Source of the DNA: Halorubrum sp. BOL3-1
GTDB lineage: Archaea > Halobacteriota > Halobacteria > Halobacteriales > Haloferacaceae
Reading direction: 5' to 3'
Length of the DNA: 64,000 nucleotides
Assembly: GCF_004114375.1 (NCBI RefSeq)
Contig: NZ_CP034692.1
Location: 868,001 to 932,000, forward strand
This document shows positions 18,110-25,207 of the stretch, piece after piece. The position numbers and the translations under genes were made by a program. How positions within the stretch are numbered: position 1 is the first letter of the stretch; each line of letters opens with the position of its first letter. Under the pieces are notes generated by a model. It saw only the letters and a list, made by a program, of their open reading frames with translations, was not told the DNA's origin and did not search any database.

Positions 18110-19606
18110 CGACCGGCTGTTTCAGCATTATCAAGGTGGAGCCTCCGGCCTCAAGAAGCGAACGGAGTGAGCGAGTAGGCCGGAGAGGAAACCGACATGG
18201 TGCGTCACAACTGGCATACTATACCCGCCTGACTCCTGAATATTTAAGAAGCGTTAGCGGTACATCTGAAATATGGAGGTCCGACGTACCGCCCCTGTCA
18301 AACTCATCGTTCCCGGTGAGCGACGCGATGACCTCCACGAATCCGCCCGGCAGTTTCTTTATTGTGCCAACCGTGCCGCTGAGTTCTGTTGGTCCGACCG
18401 CTCCTACACCGAGTGCGTCACGGCCAACACAACCGCACGGGACGCGCTCTACGACGAACTCCGTGAGGAAACTGACCCTCACCGCAAACCTCGTTCAGGA
18501 AGCCATCCGACGCGGCGTTGAAGCCATCAAAGGATGTGTCGAACGATGGAAGAACGGGAAGCGAGTGAGTCAACCGGAGTTCACGTCGTGGAGTATGCTC
18601 TACGACAAGCGGAGCGCGACGTTCTACCGGAACAAGGTCTCACTTTCGACGGTCAACGGGCGTGTCGAGTGTGAGTTTGAACTTCCCTCGGATAGTCCCA
18701 CGCCGTACGAACGGTACGTGTTGTCCGAAGAGTTCGAGTTCCGAGCGAGCACGCTTCAGTACGACGCAGTGGACGACGAGTTCTACTTTCATATCACCAC
18801 CCGGAAGCACGACTCTGAAGGAGACGACGAGCCGTCTGAGGTTTTGGAAGATGCTGAGCACCAAACAGTCCTCGGTATCGACCTCGGCGTCAATAGTCTC
18901 GCCGTCGCCTCCACCGGGCGTTTCTGGCAAGGAGACGACTACGACAACTGGTGCCGTGAGTTCGAGAAGCGACGGGGCGAGATACAACAGCGCGGCACGC
19001 AAGCCGCACACAACGCCGTGCTTCGACTCGGAAAGCGAGAGGAAGCATGGCGGAAACAGTACATTCACACGGTCGCTGACGAGATCGTTACGGAGGCCGT
19101 CGAACACGATTGCGACGTGATCGTCTTCGAGGAGTTGACCGATATTCGAGAGCGGCTTCCACAGGCAAACTGGCACCATATCTGGGCGTTTCGACGCCTG
19201 TACGAGTACGTCTCCTACAAGGCCCCGGAACGCGGTGTTTCGGTGGAACAGGTCGAGCCGAACCACACGTCCCAACGCTGTTCTCGGACTGACTGCGGAT
19301 TCACGCACGACGACAACCGCCACGGAGAACAGTTTGAATGCCAGAAGTGTGGGTACGAAGTGAACGCGGATCACAACGCGGCGAAGAACGTTGGGAGGCG
19401 GTACGCTCGAAAGCGGGTACACAGACTCCGTTCCTCGCCCACGTCGGGGAGCGGAGACGCACCAGTAGACGTGCGTTTGAATGGGGGGACGTTGAACGGC
19501 GAGAGTTACCAGCCTCTTGCTGGCGACTGATTGCCGGGAGTCCACATCAAAGCCCCTCCCTCAAGGACCGAGGCGCGTAGCGCCGAGGGAGTAGGTGGGG
19601 TAGTTT
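18110..19606 (+). mobile_element. IS1341-type (IS200/IS605 group) element with broken tnpB
   Basis: The left part carries a hairpin region (ggcctcaagaagcg...gtaggccgg, about 18145-18187). The right end has cctccctcaaggaccg...gagggagtaggtggggtagtttac ending near 19606; the final GTTYAC is shared with the ends at 32925, 39804, 29915 and 53578. No tnpA is present, so movement would need a transposase in trans. The tnpB 3' end and downstream hairpin probably hold the omega RNA. Confidence 0.7.
18273..19530 (+). pseudogene. tnpB: RNA-guided nuclease TnpB, frameshifted
   Basis: The N-terminal frame from 18273 (MEVRRTAPVKLIVP) runs to DELREETD and then loses frame near 18470. Removing one C from the CCC there restores ...EETDLTANLVQEAIRRG and joins the long second frame. 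The RuvC residues are present: GIDLGVNSLAVAS, VIVFEELTDI and VNADHNAAKN, with a four-Cys zinc ribbon between the last two. A functional product is unlikely as sequenced. TnpB cuts DNA with an omega RNA made from the element's right end. Confidence 0.85.
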
Positions 19607-19705
19607 ACATAAGAACAGGTCTGAAGAATAGGATTTTAACGGATCCATCTCCGTTGAAATACTGGCTACCTAGAGTCTATTAGCCATCATACCTTAGCGT
19701 ACGGT

Positions 19706-19999
19706 ATGGGATCAACCGAGGATATCTCGACTCGGCTCGCACAGCTCAAGCCGCGGCTCGAGCAGGAGTATCCGATCAGCGAGTTGGGTATCTTCGGATC
19801 GTATGCGCGCGGCGAACAACGGTCAGACAGCGACCTCGACGTTCTCGTCGCGTTCGAGCGGCCAGTGACGTTGTTCGATCTCGTGCGGTTGGAAAACGAG
19901 CTGACGGGCGAACTCGGTGTCGAAGTCGACCTCGTGACAAAGGATTCGTTGAAACCACGGATCGAGTCGCAAGTTACTGACGATCTCGTCTTCGTATGA
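19706..19999 (+). CDS. Orphan minimal nucleotidyltransferase (MntA-like)
   Basis: 97 aa. A small polymerase-beta-type nucleotidyltransferase with LGIFGSYARGEQRSDSDLDV (GSx10DxD) and a third acidic residue in EVDLVTKDSL. Family members pair with HepT RNases and AMPylate them. No HepT-like gene follows (the next 290 bp have no RX4-6H reading frame), so this copy has lost its partner or acts in trans. It starts 100 bp downstream of the IS right end. Confidence 0.75.
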   Translation: MGSTEDISTRLAQLKPRLEQEYPISELGIFGSYARGEQRSDSDLDVLVAFERPVTLFDLVRLENELTGELGVEVDLVTKDSLKPRIESQVTDDLVFV

Positions 20000-20154
20000 G
20001 ATCGGTTGTTGACGGTTCGATATCGAGCCGTTGCCAGAACCCCCGAGATCGTACTCATCTCTTGGTCACTAACTGTGATCTCCTCGACCGTCATCCGTGA
20101 CCATAACCGTATCTAGAGAGGACACCGGATCGGGACTACCTCGTCCACAGAAAG

Positions 20155-20165
20155 TACTTATATCC
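20155..20165 (+). promoter_or_regulatory. Putative promoter of the RNA-ligase operon
   Basis: acttatatcct at about 20155-20165 is the only good TATA-type box before the three-gene run 20289-21919. The start codon is about 120 bp downstream, so the mRNA would have a leader. Confidence 0.35.
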
Positions 20166-20288
20166 TCTCTGTGACAATCAGATACGAACGTTCGATCGAC
20201 GGTCGGACGACCACGCACTCGGTGAGACGGTCCGTGCGACCGCCCCGCCGGGGCCGTAGCGGGCTGTGTTCCGATGCGTGGAAACGCC

Positions 20289-20525
20289 ATGAACGACGAC
20301 GAACTCCTCCGTCAGGAACTGCGCAGCGCTCGCGAAGAACTCGTCCGCAAACGTACATCTGAGGACCCAGCCGCCTCGGAGAGCTGTCTCCCGTTGATGC
20401 CGGAGCGCGACGAGGCGTTCCTTCGGCTCGCCCTGATGAGCGTCGAAGAGCTCGAAACACACATCGGACGACTCGAACGCGATCTGGCCGACCTCGAAGC
20501 GGGCGTCAAACGACCGGACGAATAG
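20289..20525 (+). CDS. Small acidic helical protein, first gene of the RNA-ligase operon
   Basis: 78 aa from ATG 20289 (MNDDELLRQE); an ATG at 20274 would add five residues. It looks like two charged helices, probably coiled coil: ELRSAREELVRKRT and then SVEELETHIGRLERDLADLE. No known family recognised. It lies 24 bp upstream of the next gene and shares its direction through to the RNA ligase, so a role with the ligase is suggested by context only. Confidence 0.6.
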   Translation: MNDDELLRQELRSAREELVRKRTSEDPAASESCLPLMPERDEAFLRLALMSVEELETHIGRLERDLADLEAGVKRPDE

Positions 20526-20549
20526 CTCGAACGATCGCGTCGGATACAG

Positions 20550-20819
20550 ATGGAACTCACAGAAAACACGATCTACCGACACGAGGAATTTGGAGACGTG
20601 CTGGTACTCGGCGTCCACCACGTCTTCGAGAGGTATGACTCGGACTCACGGGACGGGGATCTCCGATCGAGAGTCGTCCGGTATACCGCGAAGTGGGACG
20701 ACTACGGTCCGATGCCATCGAGTGTCCGAACCACCCCAGTCGACGAGTTTCGGACAGGCGTCGGCGATGCCGTTCGAACGTGGGATAGAGTCGAGCGAGA
20801 GATGAACGGCGAGACGTGA
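20550..20819 (+). CDS. Small SH3-like hypothetical protein in the RNA-ligase operon
   Basis: 89 aa (MELTENTIYRHEEFGDVLVL). The beta-rich start (HEEFGDVLVLGVHHVFERYD) followed by RVVRYTAKWDDYGPM and a C-terminal helix resembles small haloarchaeal SH3-fold proteins, but I do not recognise a named family. It is spaced 24 bp after the previous gene and 26 bp before the RNA ligase. Function unknown. Confidence 0.6.
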   Translation: MELTENTIYRHEEFGDVLVLGVHHVFERYDSDSRDGDLRSRVVRYTAKWDDYGPMPSSVRTTPVDEFRTGVGDAVRTWDRVEREMNGET

Positions 20820-20845
20820 CCGGCTGAATAACGAACTACTATTCG

Positions 20846-21919
20846 ATGAAAGTCTACCCGAAAATCCCGCGATACGATCATCCCGTCGTCCCGGAGTCAT
20901 TCTTCGACGCCGAGGACTTGGTGCTGCTCGAGAAGTTCGACGGGAGCTCATTCCGCTTCACGCTCTACGACGAGCATCACGCGTCGTCGTACCCCGATCC
21001 CGTCACGGACGCCGCCGATGGGGACGGAAGTCTCATCTTCGGAACGCGACGCTCAATTCGGGGCTGTCATCGCGACGATCTCGAGGCGATCGACGGGGCA
21101 CTCCACCGAGCCGTCCGCTGTCTTCGGGACGGGATCGACGCGGACGCCCTCCGTCAGTGTCACGACGACTACGGTGGCCCCTTGATCGTGTACGCAGAGA
21201 ACTTGGTGTACTCGACGCTAGACTACGGCTACACCGAACGCGATCTCCCCGCGTTGATCGGCTTCGACATCCTTCCCTACGCCGCCGTCGATTCGATGAC
21301 GCCGCCGGGAAACCCATACGCCGAAACCTTCGAGGGGTACCTCTCGTTCGAGGAGGCGTGGCGCGTCTTCGATCGGATTCGGATCGAGGACACCTCGCGT
21401 GACCGGGCGTTCGTTCCTGCAACAATCATCGACGACCCGGCGGCGTTCGATCCGGAGAGCTACGTCGTTCCAGAGTCGTCACTCGCAGACGACGTCCGCG
21501 CGGAGGGCGTGGTCATCCGCAGCGATCGTCAGGACCGACGCGTGAAAGTGGTCCGCGAGGCGTTCGAAGAGCTAAACCGCGAGCAGTTCGGTCGCGATCC
21601 AGACGACGCGGAGACGGGTGCTGAACGGATCGTCGCGATGTACTGTACGTCTGCCCGAATCCGCAAGACAGTGCGTTCACTCGTCGTCGAGGAGGATCGC
21701 GAGTTCGGTGTTCACCTCGTCGAGGACCTGTATCCCCGCGTCGTCGAGGACATCTGGGCCGAACACTGGCAAGAGATTATGCGACTCGAGGTCGAGTTCA
21801 CGCCCGCGGACGTCTACCCACTCGTCGCAAAGCGATGTGTTACGGAGCTCCGAAAGATGGAGACGAACGCCGAACTGAACGACGCTGATCCGACGACAAT
21901 CTGGCAACATCTTTCGTAG
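20846..21919 (+). CDS. ATP-dependent RNA ligase (Rnl family)
   Basis: 357 aa. The nucleotidyltransferase motif I is EKFDGSSFRF with the AMP-accepting lysine at residue 30. A motif-III-like segment is VYAENLVYSTLDYGYTER, motif IV is AEGVVIRS and motif V is RRVKVVREAF. These are the signatures of the Rnl2/RNA-ligase family (PF09414-like). A helical C-terminal domain of about 130 residues follows and may give substrate specificity. The enzyme seals nicked or cleaved RNA using ATP. Its place about 1.4 kb before a tRNA array and 4 kb before Ro60 suggests tRNA or Y-RNA repair; that link is inference. Confidence 0.85.
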   Translation: MKVYPKIPRYDHPVVPESFFDAEDLVLLEKFDGSSFRFTLYDEHHASSYPDPVTDAADGDGSLIFGTRRSIRGCHRDDLEAIDGALHRAVRCLRDGIDADALRQCHDDYGGPLIVYAENLVYSTLDYGYTERDLPALIGFDILPYAAVDSMTPPGNPYAETFEGYLSFEEAWRVFDRIRIEDTSRDRAFVPATIIDDPAAFDPESYVVPESSLADDVRAEGVVIRSDRQDRRVKVVREAFEELNREQFGRDPDDAETGAERIVAMYCTSARIRKTVRSLVVEEDREFGVHLVEDLYPRVVEDIWAEHWQEIMRLEVEFTPADVYPLVAKRCVTELRKMETNAELNDADPTTIWQHLS

Positions 21920-21992
21920 GCGGTCGTTCGTCCGAGATACGATTACTGTAGCCATTTTACCACTACTGATCGGTCTTCTCCAAGGCTGAGGC

Positions 21993-22077
21993 ACCCCTCG
22001 TACCGAGTGTACATCTGTCGGGTATGCCACGTCGAATTGGGGTGCTGGTCGAGCAGAGAAACCCCTCGTACCAAGTG
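21993..22077. repeat. Direct repeats ACCCCTCGTACCRAGTG, possible origin-binding motifs
   Basis: ACCCCTCGTACC(G/A)AGTG occurs at 21993-22009 and 22061-22077, 68 bp apart, next to an orc1/cdc6 remnant. Origin-binding repeats often sit beside orc1, but the sequence is not a recognised ORB, so the link is tentative. Confidence 0.35.
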
Positions 22078-22128
22078 AGTATCAACTTATCGGACCCGGT
22101 GGGTGGGCTAGCAGTTACTCGTCACCGG

Positions 22129-22375
22129 CTACTGGCCATCGAGCCCTCTTGTAACGATCTCGGGTGAGCGGAGCAGGCGATGGACTCGATAGCTTCCCTC
22201 GCCGTGGCCACTGCCCTTGTGTGTGCTCTCTGTGACGCCGAGAAACGCCTGCTCCTTGAGGAGACGTTGAACGCAATCGTAGCTCAACGGCGTCGTATCC
22301 GCCTGCTTGGCGACCCTCTGATATGCGTCATACACTTCGGCGGTGCGAAACGTTCGTGTATCGGCCTGTTAGTTC
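22129..22375 (-). pseudogene. orc1: Orc1/Cdc6 C-terminal winged-helix fragment
   Basis: The minus frame gives TFRTAEVYDAYQRVAKQAD, then PLSYDCVQRLLKEQAFLGVT and GEGSYRVHRLLRSPEIV before a TAG at 22129-22131. This is the winged-helix origin-binding domain of haloarchaeal Orc1/Cdc6. An in-frame TAA near 22365 cuts it off, and no AAA+ ATPase domain (Walker A or B) is present. It is the relic of a replication initiator and points to a plasmid or integrated replicon origin for this stretch. 22376-22800 contains nothing else I can support. Confidence 0.65.
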
Positions 22376-22804
22376 ACGGTCGCATCGGTCCAGTTTTCAC
22401 TCGGTACAGGGTGTGTGTCATCGATCCTGTTTCATCAGAGGTGGATTCGATATTCTCGCCAGAACACTCGACATGGAAGGGTGTGGAAGGCGTAGTTGTC
22501 CCGTGTCAAATGCGAGTCCTCCGAACCTCCGTTCCCAGTTCACTCGTTGAGCCGGTCGAGACCGTCACCGTTGATGATCGCTTCGCGTATCAGAGTCGCG
22601 ATCGCTCGTGTGATCACGATCGGACGCGTGGCTGCCTGAAGAAACGACGGCTCTGCCAGCCCGGCGTCCGGTGGTAAGTCGTCGGCAATGTTGCCGTCGA
22701 GGGATCTGGAGGAGTCATCCCCGAGGAATTGTCGCCCGCAGTGTCGAACTTCGCCTGAATGGACTGTGATTCACCGTGGGTGTAGCTAACACACCTGAAC
22801 TAAT

Positions 22805-22814
22805 TTTAATATAA
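22805..22814 (+). promoter_or_regulatory. Strong AT-rich promoter of the tRNA array
   Basis: tttaatataa at 22805-22814 in otherwise GC-rich DNA is the best archaeal TATA box in the region. It faces the array with a start expected near 22840. No comparable box precedes the Ro60 gene. Confidence 0.5.
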
Positions 22815-22958
22815 CTGCTACGATACCCGGTATTGACGTCCGAAACAACCCCGGTAAACGGAGAGTTCCCCAGTATGGTCGACACTCGCCTCAAATCGCG
22901 GCGTGCTCGTTCTCGCTTAGCCGCGAGCCGCGTGTTTGGCGAGTACCTACAAGACCAG

Positions 22959-23279
22959 CGTCCGGAGGGACCGGACGAGAATCGTCGGGTCTGCGTCGCC
23001 ATCGAATACGAGAGTGCGACGCACTCCGGCGCTCTCCGGACACCCTCACCCGCATAACCTGGCTCCCACGCGGATTACCCGTCAGGGGCTGGGGAACACG
23101 GGATTGTCGCCTGCTTTCGTCCAATACTCGCTTGGCTCACAGCCTCACGCGAGTACGGCGGCTAAAGCTCGTGGCAGTTTGGTCTGCGTTCGTTCCTGAC
23201 TGTGGGACGAACGAGCGATGCTGTGCGTGCTGAACGCACTAAGCGTCGCTGGTACGCGTTTCCGCAGCGATAGCTGCGG
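22959..23279 (+). other. Structured untranslated stretch with four hairpins at the head of the tRNA array
   Basis: No protein gene is supported in 22840-23287. Four strong hairpins can be read: CGTCCGG/CCGGACG (22959-22977), TGCGTCGC/GCGACGCA (22992-23023), CGTTCGT/ACGAACG (23187-23213) and CCGCAGC-gata-GCTGCGG (23262-23279). The last ends 8 bp before the first tRNA. These could be decayed tRNAs or processing structures of a long precursor. Confidence 0.4.
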
Positions 23280-23287
23280 CTACCACA

Positions 23288-23363
23288 AGCCCCGGAGTCT
23301 CCGCTGGCGAGAGACGCCGGACTTTGAATCCGGAGGTCGCCGATTCGATTCCGGCCGGGGCGA
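23288..23363 (+). tRNA. tRNA-Gln(TTG), divergent
   Basis: Acceptor AGCCCCG/CGGGGCG (position 1-72 is A-G, unpaired), D stem GTCT/AGAC, anticodon arm CCGGA-CTTTGAA-TCCGG with anticodon TTG, T arm GCCGA-TTCGATT-CCGGC with an A-C mismatch at the 53-61 pair. The overall fold is good, but the two mismatches show drift from chromosomal tRNAs. Confidence 0.75.
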
Positions 23364-23366
23364 CAT

Positions 23367-23439
23367 GCCGACGTGGTGTAATCGGCGATCATACGGTCCT
23401 GTCACGGCCGTGATCCGGGTTCAAGTCCCGGCGTCGGCG
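23367..23439 (+). tRNA. tRNA-Asp(GTC)
   Basis: Acceptor GCCGACG/CGTCGGC, anticodon arm CGGTC-CTGTCAC-GGCCG (GTC), T arm CCGGG-TTCAAGT-CCCGG, discriminator G. It starts 3 bp after tRNA-Gln. Confidence 0.9.
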
Positions 23440-23689
23440 TGGTGCGTGGCGTTGCCACGTGGGGATACTCATCGAGGTAGGCAGCCCGTTGGTGCGATCA
23501 TCTGGATCGCTCTCGCGGTGCTGGGCCCAGCAGGGTCTGTAACCTATCTGAGCCGGTGTGGTATTCCCGGGATCACCCGAAGTACGCCCCTGCGATGAGA
23601 AACGCAATCACGACTACTCGGTCGGGGTTGCGCAGTTGGAAACAGTCGTATAGAGAGAGAATCAACTGCCGAACGCTCGGTAGTCCCGT
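23440..23689 (+). other. 250-bp gap in the tRNA array, no assignable tRNA
   Basis: There is no TTCRA T-loop. A hairpin CGTGGC-gtt-GCCACG occurs near 23445. It may contain decayed tRNA pieces; nothing is supported. Confidence 0.3.
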
Positions 23690-23760
23690 GAGTCGAAGTC
23701 CAGCGGACGACATCTGTGCCTTGGACGCACAGGACCGAGGTTCGAAACCTCGTCGGCTCA
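23690..23760 (+). tRNA. tRNA-Pro(TGG)
   Basis: Acceptor GAGTCGA/TCGGCTC (one G-U), anticodon arm TGTGC-CTTGGAC-GCACA (TGG), T arm CGAGG-TTCGAAA-CCTCG, discriminator A. The D stem is short (GTC/GAC). Confidence 0.85.
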
Positions 23761-23764
23761 GTGT

Positions 23765-23851
23765 GCCGCGACTGGGTATCAGGGAACCCAGCGGCCTGCT
23801 ACGGCGTGGCCGTCTGCATTCGGCCTTCCGGTTCGAATCCGGGTCGTGGCG
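23765..23851 (+). tRNA. tRNA-Ser(GCT), class II
   Basis: 87 nt. Acceptor GCCGCGA/TCGTGGC, D stem GGGT/ACCC, anticodon loop CTGCTAC (GCT) on a weak stem with one mismatch, long variable arm GGCCG...CGGCC, T arm TCCGG-TTCGAAT-CCGGG, discriminator G as in Ser tRNAs. Confidence 0.8.
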
Positions 23852-23853
23852 TC

Positions 23854-23994
23854 ATGACAACGAATGTCTGTCCTGCCTGTGAGGAGGAAGCGTTCCGTCA
23901 CGTCCCGCTCGGTGAAACAACGTCGATCGACACGATTGGAAGCGTGAAAATCTGCGTCAGCGATGACGGTGCGTACTTCCACGGAACGAGGTGA
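23854..23994 (+). CDS. 46-aa CxxC protein between tRNA genes
   Basis: ATG 23854 starts 3 bp after tRNA-Ser(GCT). The product is MTTNVCPACEEEAFRH, then VPLGETTSIDTIGSVKICVS and DDGAYFHGTR, stopping at TGA 23992-23994. A CPAC knuckle and a later Cys suggest a degenerate or small zinc-binding fold; only three cysteines are present. No family recognised. It has no room for its own promoter, so it would be read from the tRNA precursor transcript. Confidence 0.5.
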   Translation: MTTNVCPACEEEAFRHVPLGETTSIDTIGSVKICVSDDGAYFHGTR

Positions 23995-24135
23995 TCGCCA
24001 TTCGTCCCTGTCGTGACTGGGTACTAATGGGCGCATTCGCCTCGAGAGCGAGAGTAAAAAGCTGAACAATACGCGTCTTCCGGCGTCCTGTGAGTAACGC
24101 GAAGCGGGACTATCGGAGCAAGCTTCGACAGTGAT

Positions 24136-24217
24136 GATGAGACATGCGGATAGGCGACCGCGCTCGGTTTGAAACTGAGAGCCGCGAGGCTTCGGAGTTC
24201 GACTCTCCGTCTCACCG
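24136..24217 (+). tRNA. tRNA-Ser(TGA), class II
   Basis: Acceptor GATGAGA/TCTCACC with an A-C mismatch at pair 2-71, D stem GCGG/CCGC, anticodon arm CTCGG-TTTGAAA-CTGAG (TGA), variable arm AGCC-gcg-AGGCT, T arm CGGAG-TTCGACT-CTCCG, discriminator G. The 140 bp before it (23995-24135) hold no assignable gene. Confidence 0.85.
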
Positions 24218-24219
24218 TT

Positions 24220-24305
24220 GGCGGGATTTCCCTAGCTTGGTCAAGGGACTGCGCTGGAACCGCAGCGTCCGCGAGGACACGAGTGTTCAAGTCGCTCTCC
24301 CGCCG
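24220..24305 (+). tRNA. tRNA-Ser(GGA), class II
   Basis: Acceptor GGCGGGA/TCCCGCC, D stem TCCC/GGGA, anticodon arm CTGCG-CTGGAAC-CGCAG (GGA), variable arm GTCC-gcga-GGAC, T arm GAGTG-TTCAAGT-CGCTC, discriminator G. It follows Ser(TGA) by 2 bp. Confidence 0.9.
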
Positions 24306-24352
24306 CTGCGTACCGAAGTGATTCGCAGAGTCGTTGGCGATTCTCGAAGTGC

Positions 24353-24434
24353 GCCGCCATGCCAGAGTGGTCAAACGGACACGGTCGAGGACCGTGTGGG
24401 CAGTCCTTCCCAGGTTCGAATCCTGGTGGCGGCA
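24353..24434 (+). tRNA. tRNA-Leu(GAG), class II, with C at position 33
   Basis: Acceptor GCCGCCA/TGGCGGC, anticodon arm CACGG-TCGAGGA-CCGTG giving GAG, T arm CCAGG-TTCGAAT-CCTGG, discriminator A as in Leu tRNAs. The nucleotide 5' of the anticodon is C, not the near-universal U33. Confidence 0.8.
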
Positions 24435-24476
24435 TCCGGCCATTATGCCGGGAAACAATTCCCGATCAAACGTTGC

Positions 24477-24559
24477 GTCGCCGTACCCAAGTGGTCAACG
24501 GGAAGCGGTTCAGAACCGCTGGCGTAGGTCCTTCCAAGGTTCGAATCCTCGCGGCGACA
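24477..24559 (+). tRNA. tRNA-Leu(CAG), class II
   Basis: Acceptor GTCGCCG/CGGCGAC, anticodon arm AGCGG-TTCAGAA-CCGCT (CAG), T arm CAAGG-TTCGAAT-CCTCG with an A-C mismatch, discriminator A. Confidence 0.87.
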
Positions 24560-24562
24560 TTT

Positions 24563-24634
24563 CTCCCTGTGGTCTAGCGGCTACGATGCCTCCCTGTAGA
24601 GGAGGAGACGCACGTTCGAGTCGTGTCGGGGAGA
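24563..24634 (+). tRNA. tRNA-Tyr(GTA)
   Basis: Acceptor CTCCCTG/CGGGGAG with the archaeal/eukaryal C1-G72 Tyr identity pair, anticodon arm CCTCC-CTGTAGA-GGAGG (GTA), T arm GCACG-TTCGAGT-CGTGT, discriminator A. Confidence 0.9.
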
Positions 24635-24638
24635 CTGC

Positions 24639-24763
24639 GGGACGGTGGAAGAGCCTGGTATTCACACTCTCACCGAGTTTTCACCGGAGATCCGGTACGA
24701 CGGGGAGAGCTCCTTCATCTCAGTTGTAACGAGAACACGCAGGTTCGAATCCTGCCCGTCCCA
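24639..24763 (+). tRNA. tRNA-Thr(TGT) with a 50-nt insertion at the anticodon stem
   Basis: Acceptor GGGACGG/CCGTCCC, T arm GCAGG-TTCGAAT-CCTGC and discriminator A are intact. The anticodon arm reads TCTCA-GTTGTAA-CGAGA (TGT). The 5' anticodon-stem strand TCTCA occurs twice, at 24668-24672 and 24718-24722, exactly 50 nt apart, so the extra 50 nt sit between direct copies of it. Either a non-canonical intron or a duplication. Confidence 0.65.
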
Positions 24764-24797
24764 CTGGCCGATGATCCTTCCCAGGAGAGGCCAACGC

Positions 24798-25204
24798 GCT
24801 CCAGTGGAGTAGTGGCCAAACTCACGGCCCTCTCACGGCCGAGCCCCCGGTACGACTTCGTGGTGAATATAGAGGATGAATTTGTCAGAATTCAGGTTAA
24901 AACTGGCAGAGTTCAAGATGAAAATGTCGTTTTTAATTGTTCCTCCACGAAATCGAACACGAAGGAGTGTCGTGACGAGCCTTATCGAAGTGATGAGATC
25001 GATGGGTTCGCAGTCTACTGTCCAGAGAATGATGGCTACTATTGGGTTCCGGTTGAAGAGACAGGGAATTACGAGAAGTGGCTAAGAGTTGAGGAAGCTA
25101 ACCACCCGAACAGCAACATCAACTGGGCAGAGGATTATGAGCTTGCTGAGCGATTTGCTTCCGCTCATGGTTGATTCATAGGGGTTCGATTCTCCTCGGG
25201 AGCA
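24798..25204 (+). tRNA. tRNA-Glu(CTC) split by a 330-nt insertion before the T arm
   Basis: The 5' part (24798-24846) has GCTCCAG, a D-arm region, and the anticodon arm CGGCC-CTCTCAC-GGCCG (CTC). The 3' part (about 25180-25204) has the T arm AGGGG-TTCGATT-CTCCT, the acceptor strand CGGGAGC that pairs with the 5' end (one mismatch), and A73. Between them lies a reading frame related to PD-(D/E)XK homing endonucleases. It must be spliced out or the gene is dead. Confidence 0.65.
24848..25174 (+). pseudogene. PD-(D/E)XK homing-endonuclease-like frame inside tRNA-Glu
   Basis: The frame reads RYDFVVNIEDEFVRIQVKTG, then NVVFNCSSTKSNT, YRSDEIDGFAVYCPENDGYY and WVPVEE, ending at TGA 25172-25174 just before the tRNA 3' part. 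This matches the PDDEXK_5 group (I-Ssp6803I-like, common in haloarchaea): the D of RYD and the QVK are active-site positions. The normal N-terminal 30-40 residues, including the first acidic residue, are missing. The frame instead runs back into the tRNA 5' exon without a good start (GTG at 24860 or 24863 possible). I read it as a truncated homing endonuclease or an ORF translated from the exon. Confidence 0.6.
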
Positions 25205-25207
25205 CTC

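Noticed and set aside
19999-20290. HepT partner for the orphan nucleotidyltransferase
   Set aside because: No frame here has the RX4-6H motif or HEPN helices.
22180-22677. 165-codon plus-strand ORF
   Set aside because: It lies opposite the Orc1 fragment and has no domain or start signal.
23440-23689. Further tRNA genes in the array gap
   Set aside because: No T-loop motif and no closing acceptor stem could be found on either strand.
24623-25174. A 183-aa protein running through tRNA-Thr and tRNA-Glu exons
   Set aside because: The first half translates tRNA sequence. Only the part after about 24848 resembles a protein family.
24847-25179. Group I intron in tRNA-Glu
   Set aside because: No P, Q, R or S core elements are visible, and group I introns are not known in archaeal tRNA genes. 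Only the endonuclease family is reminiscent.
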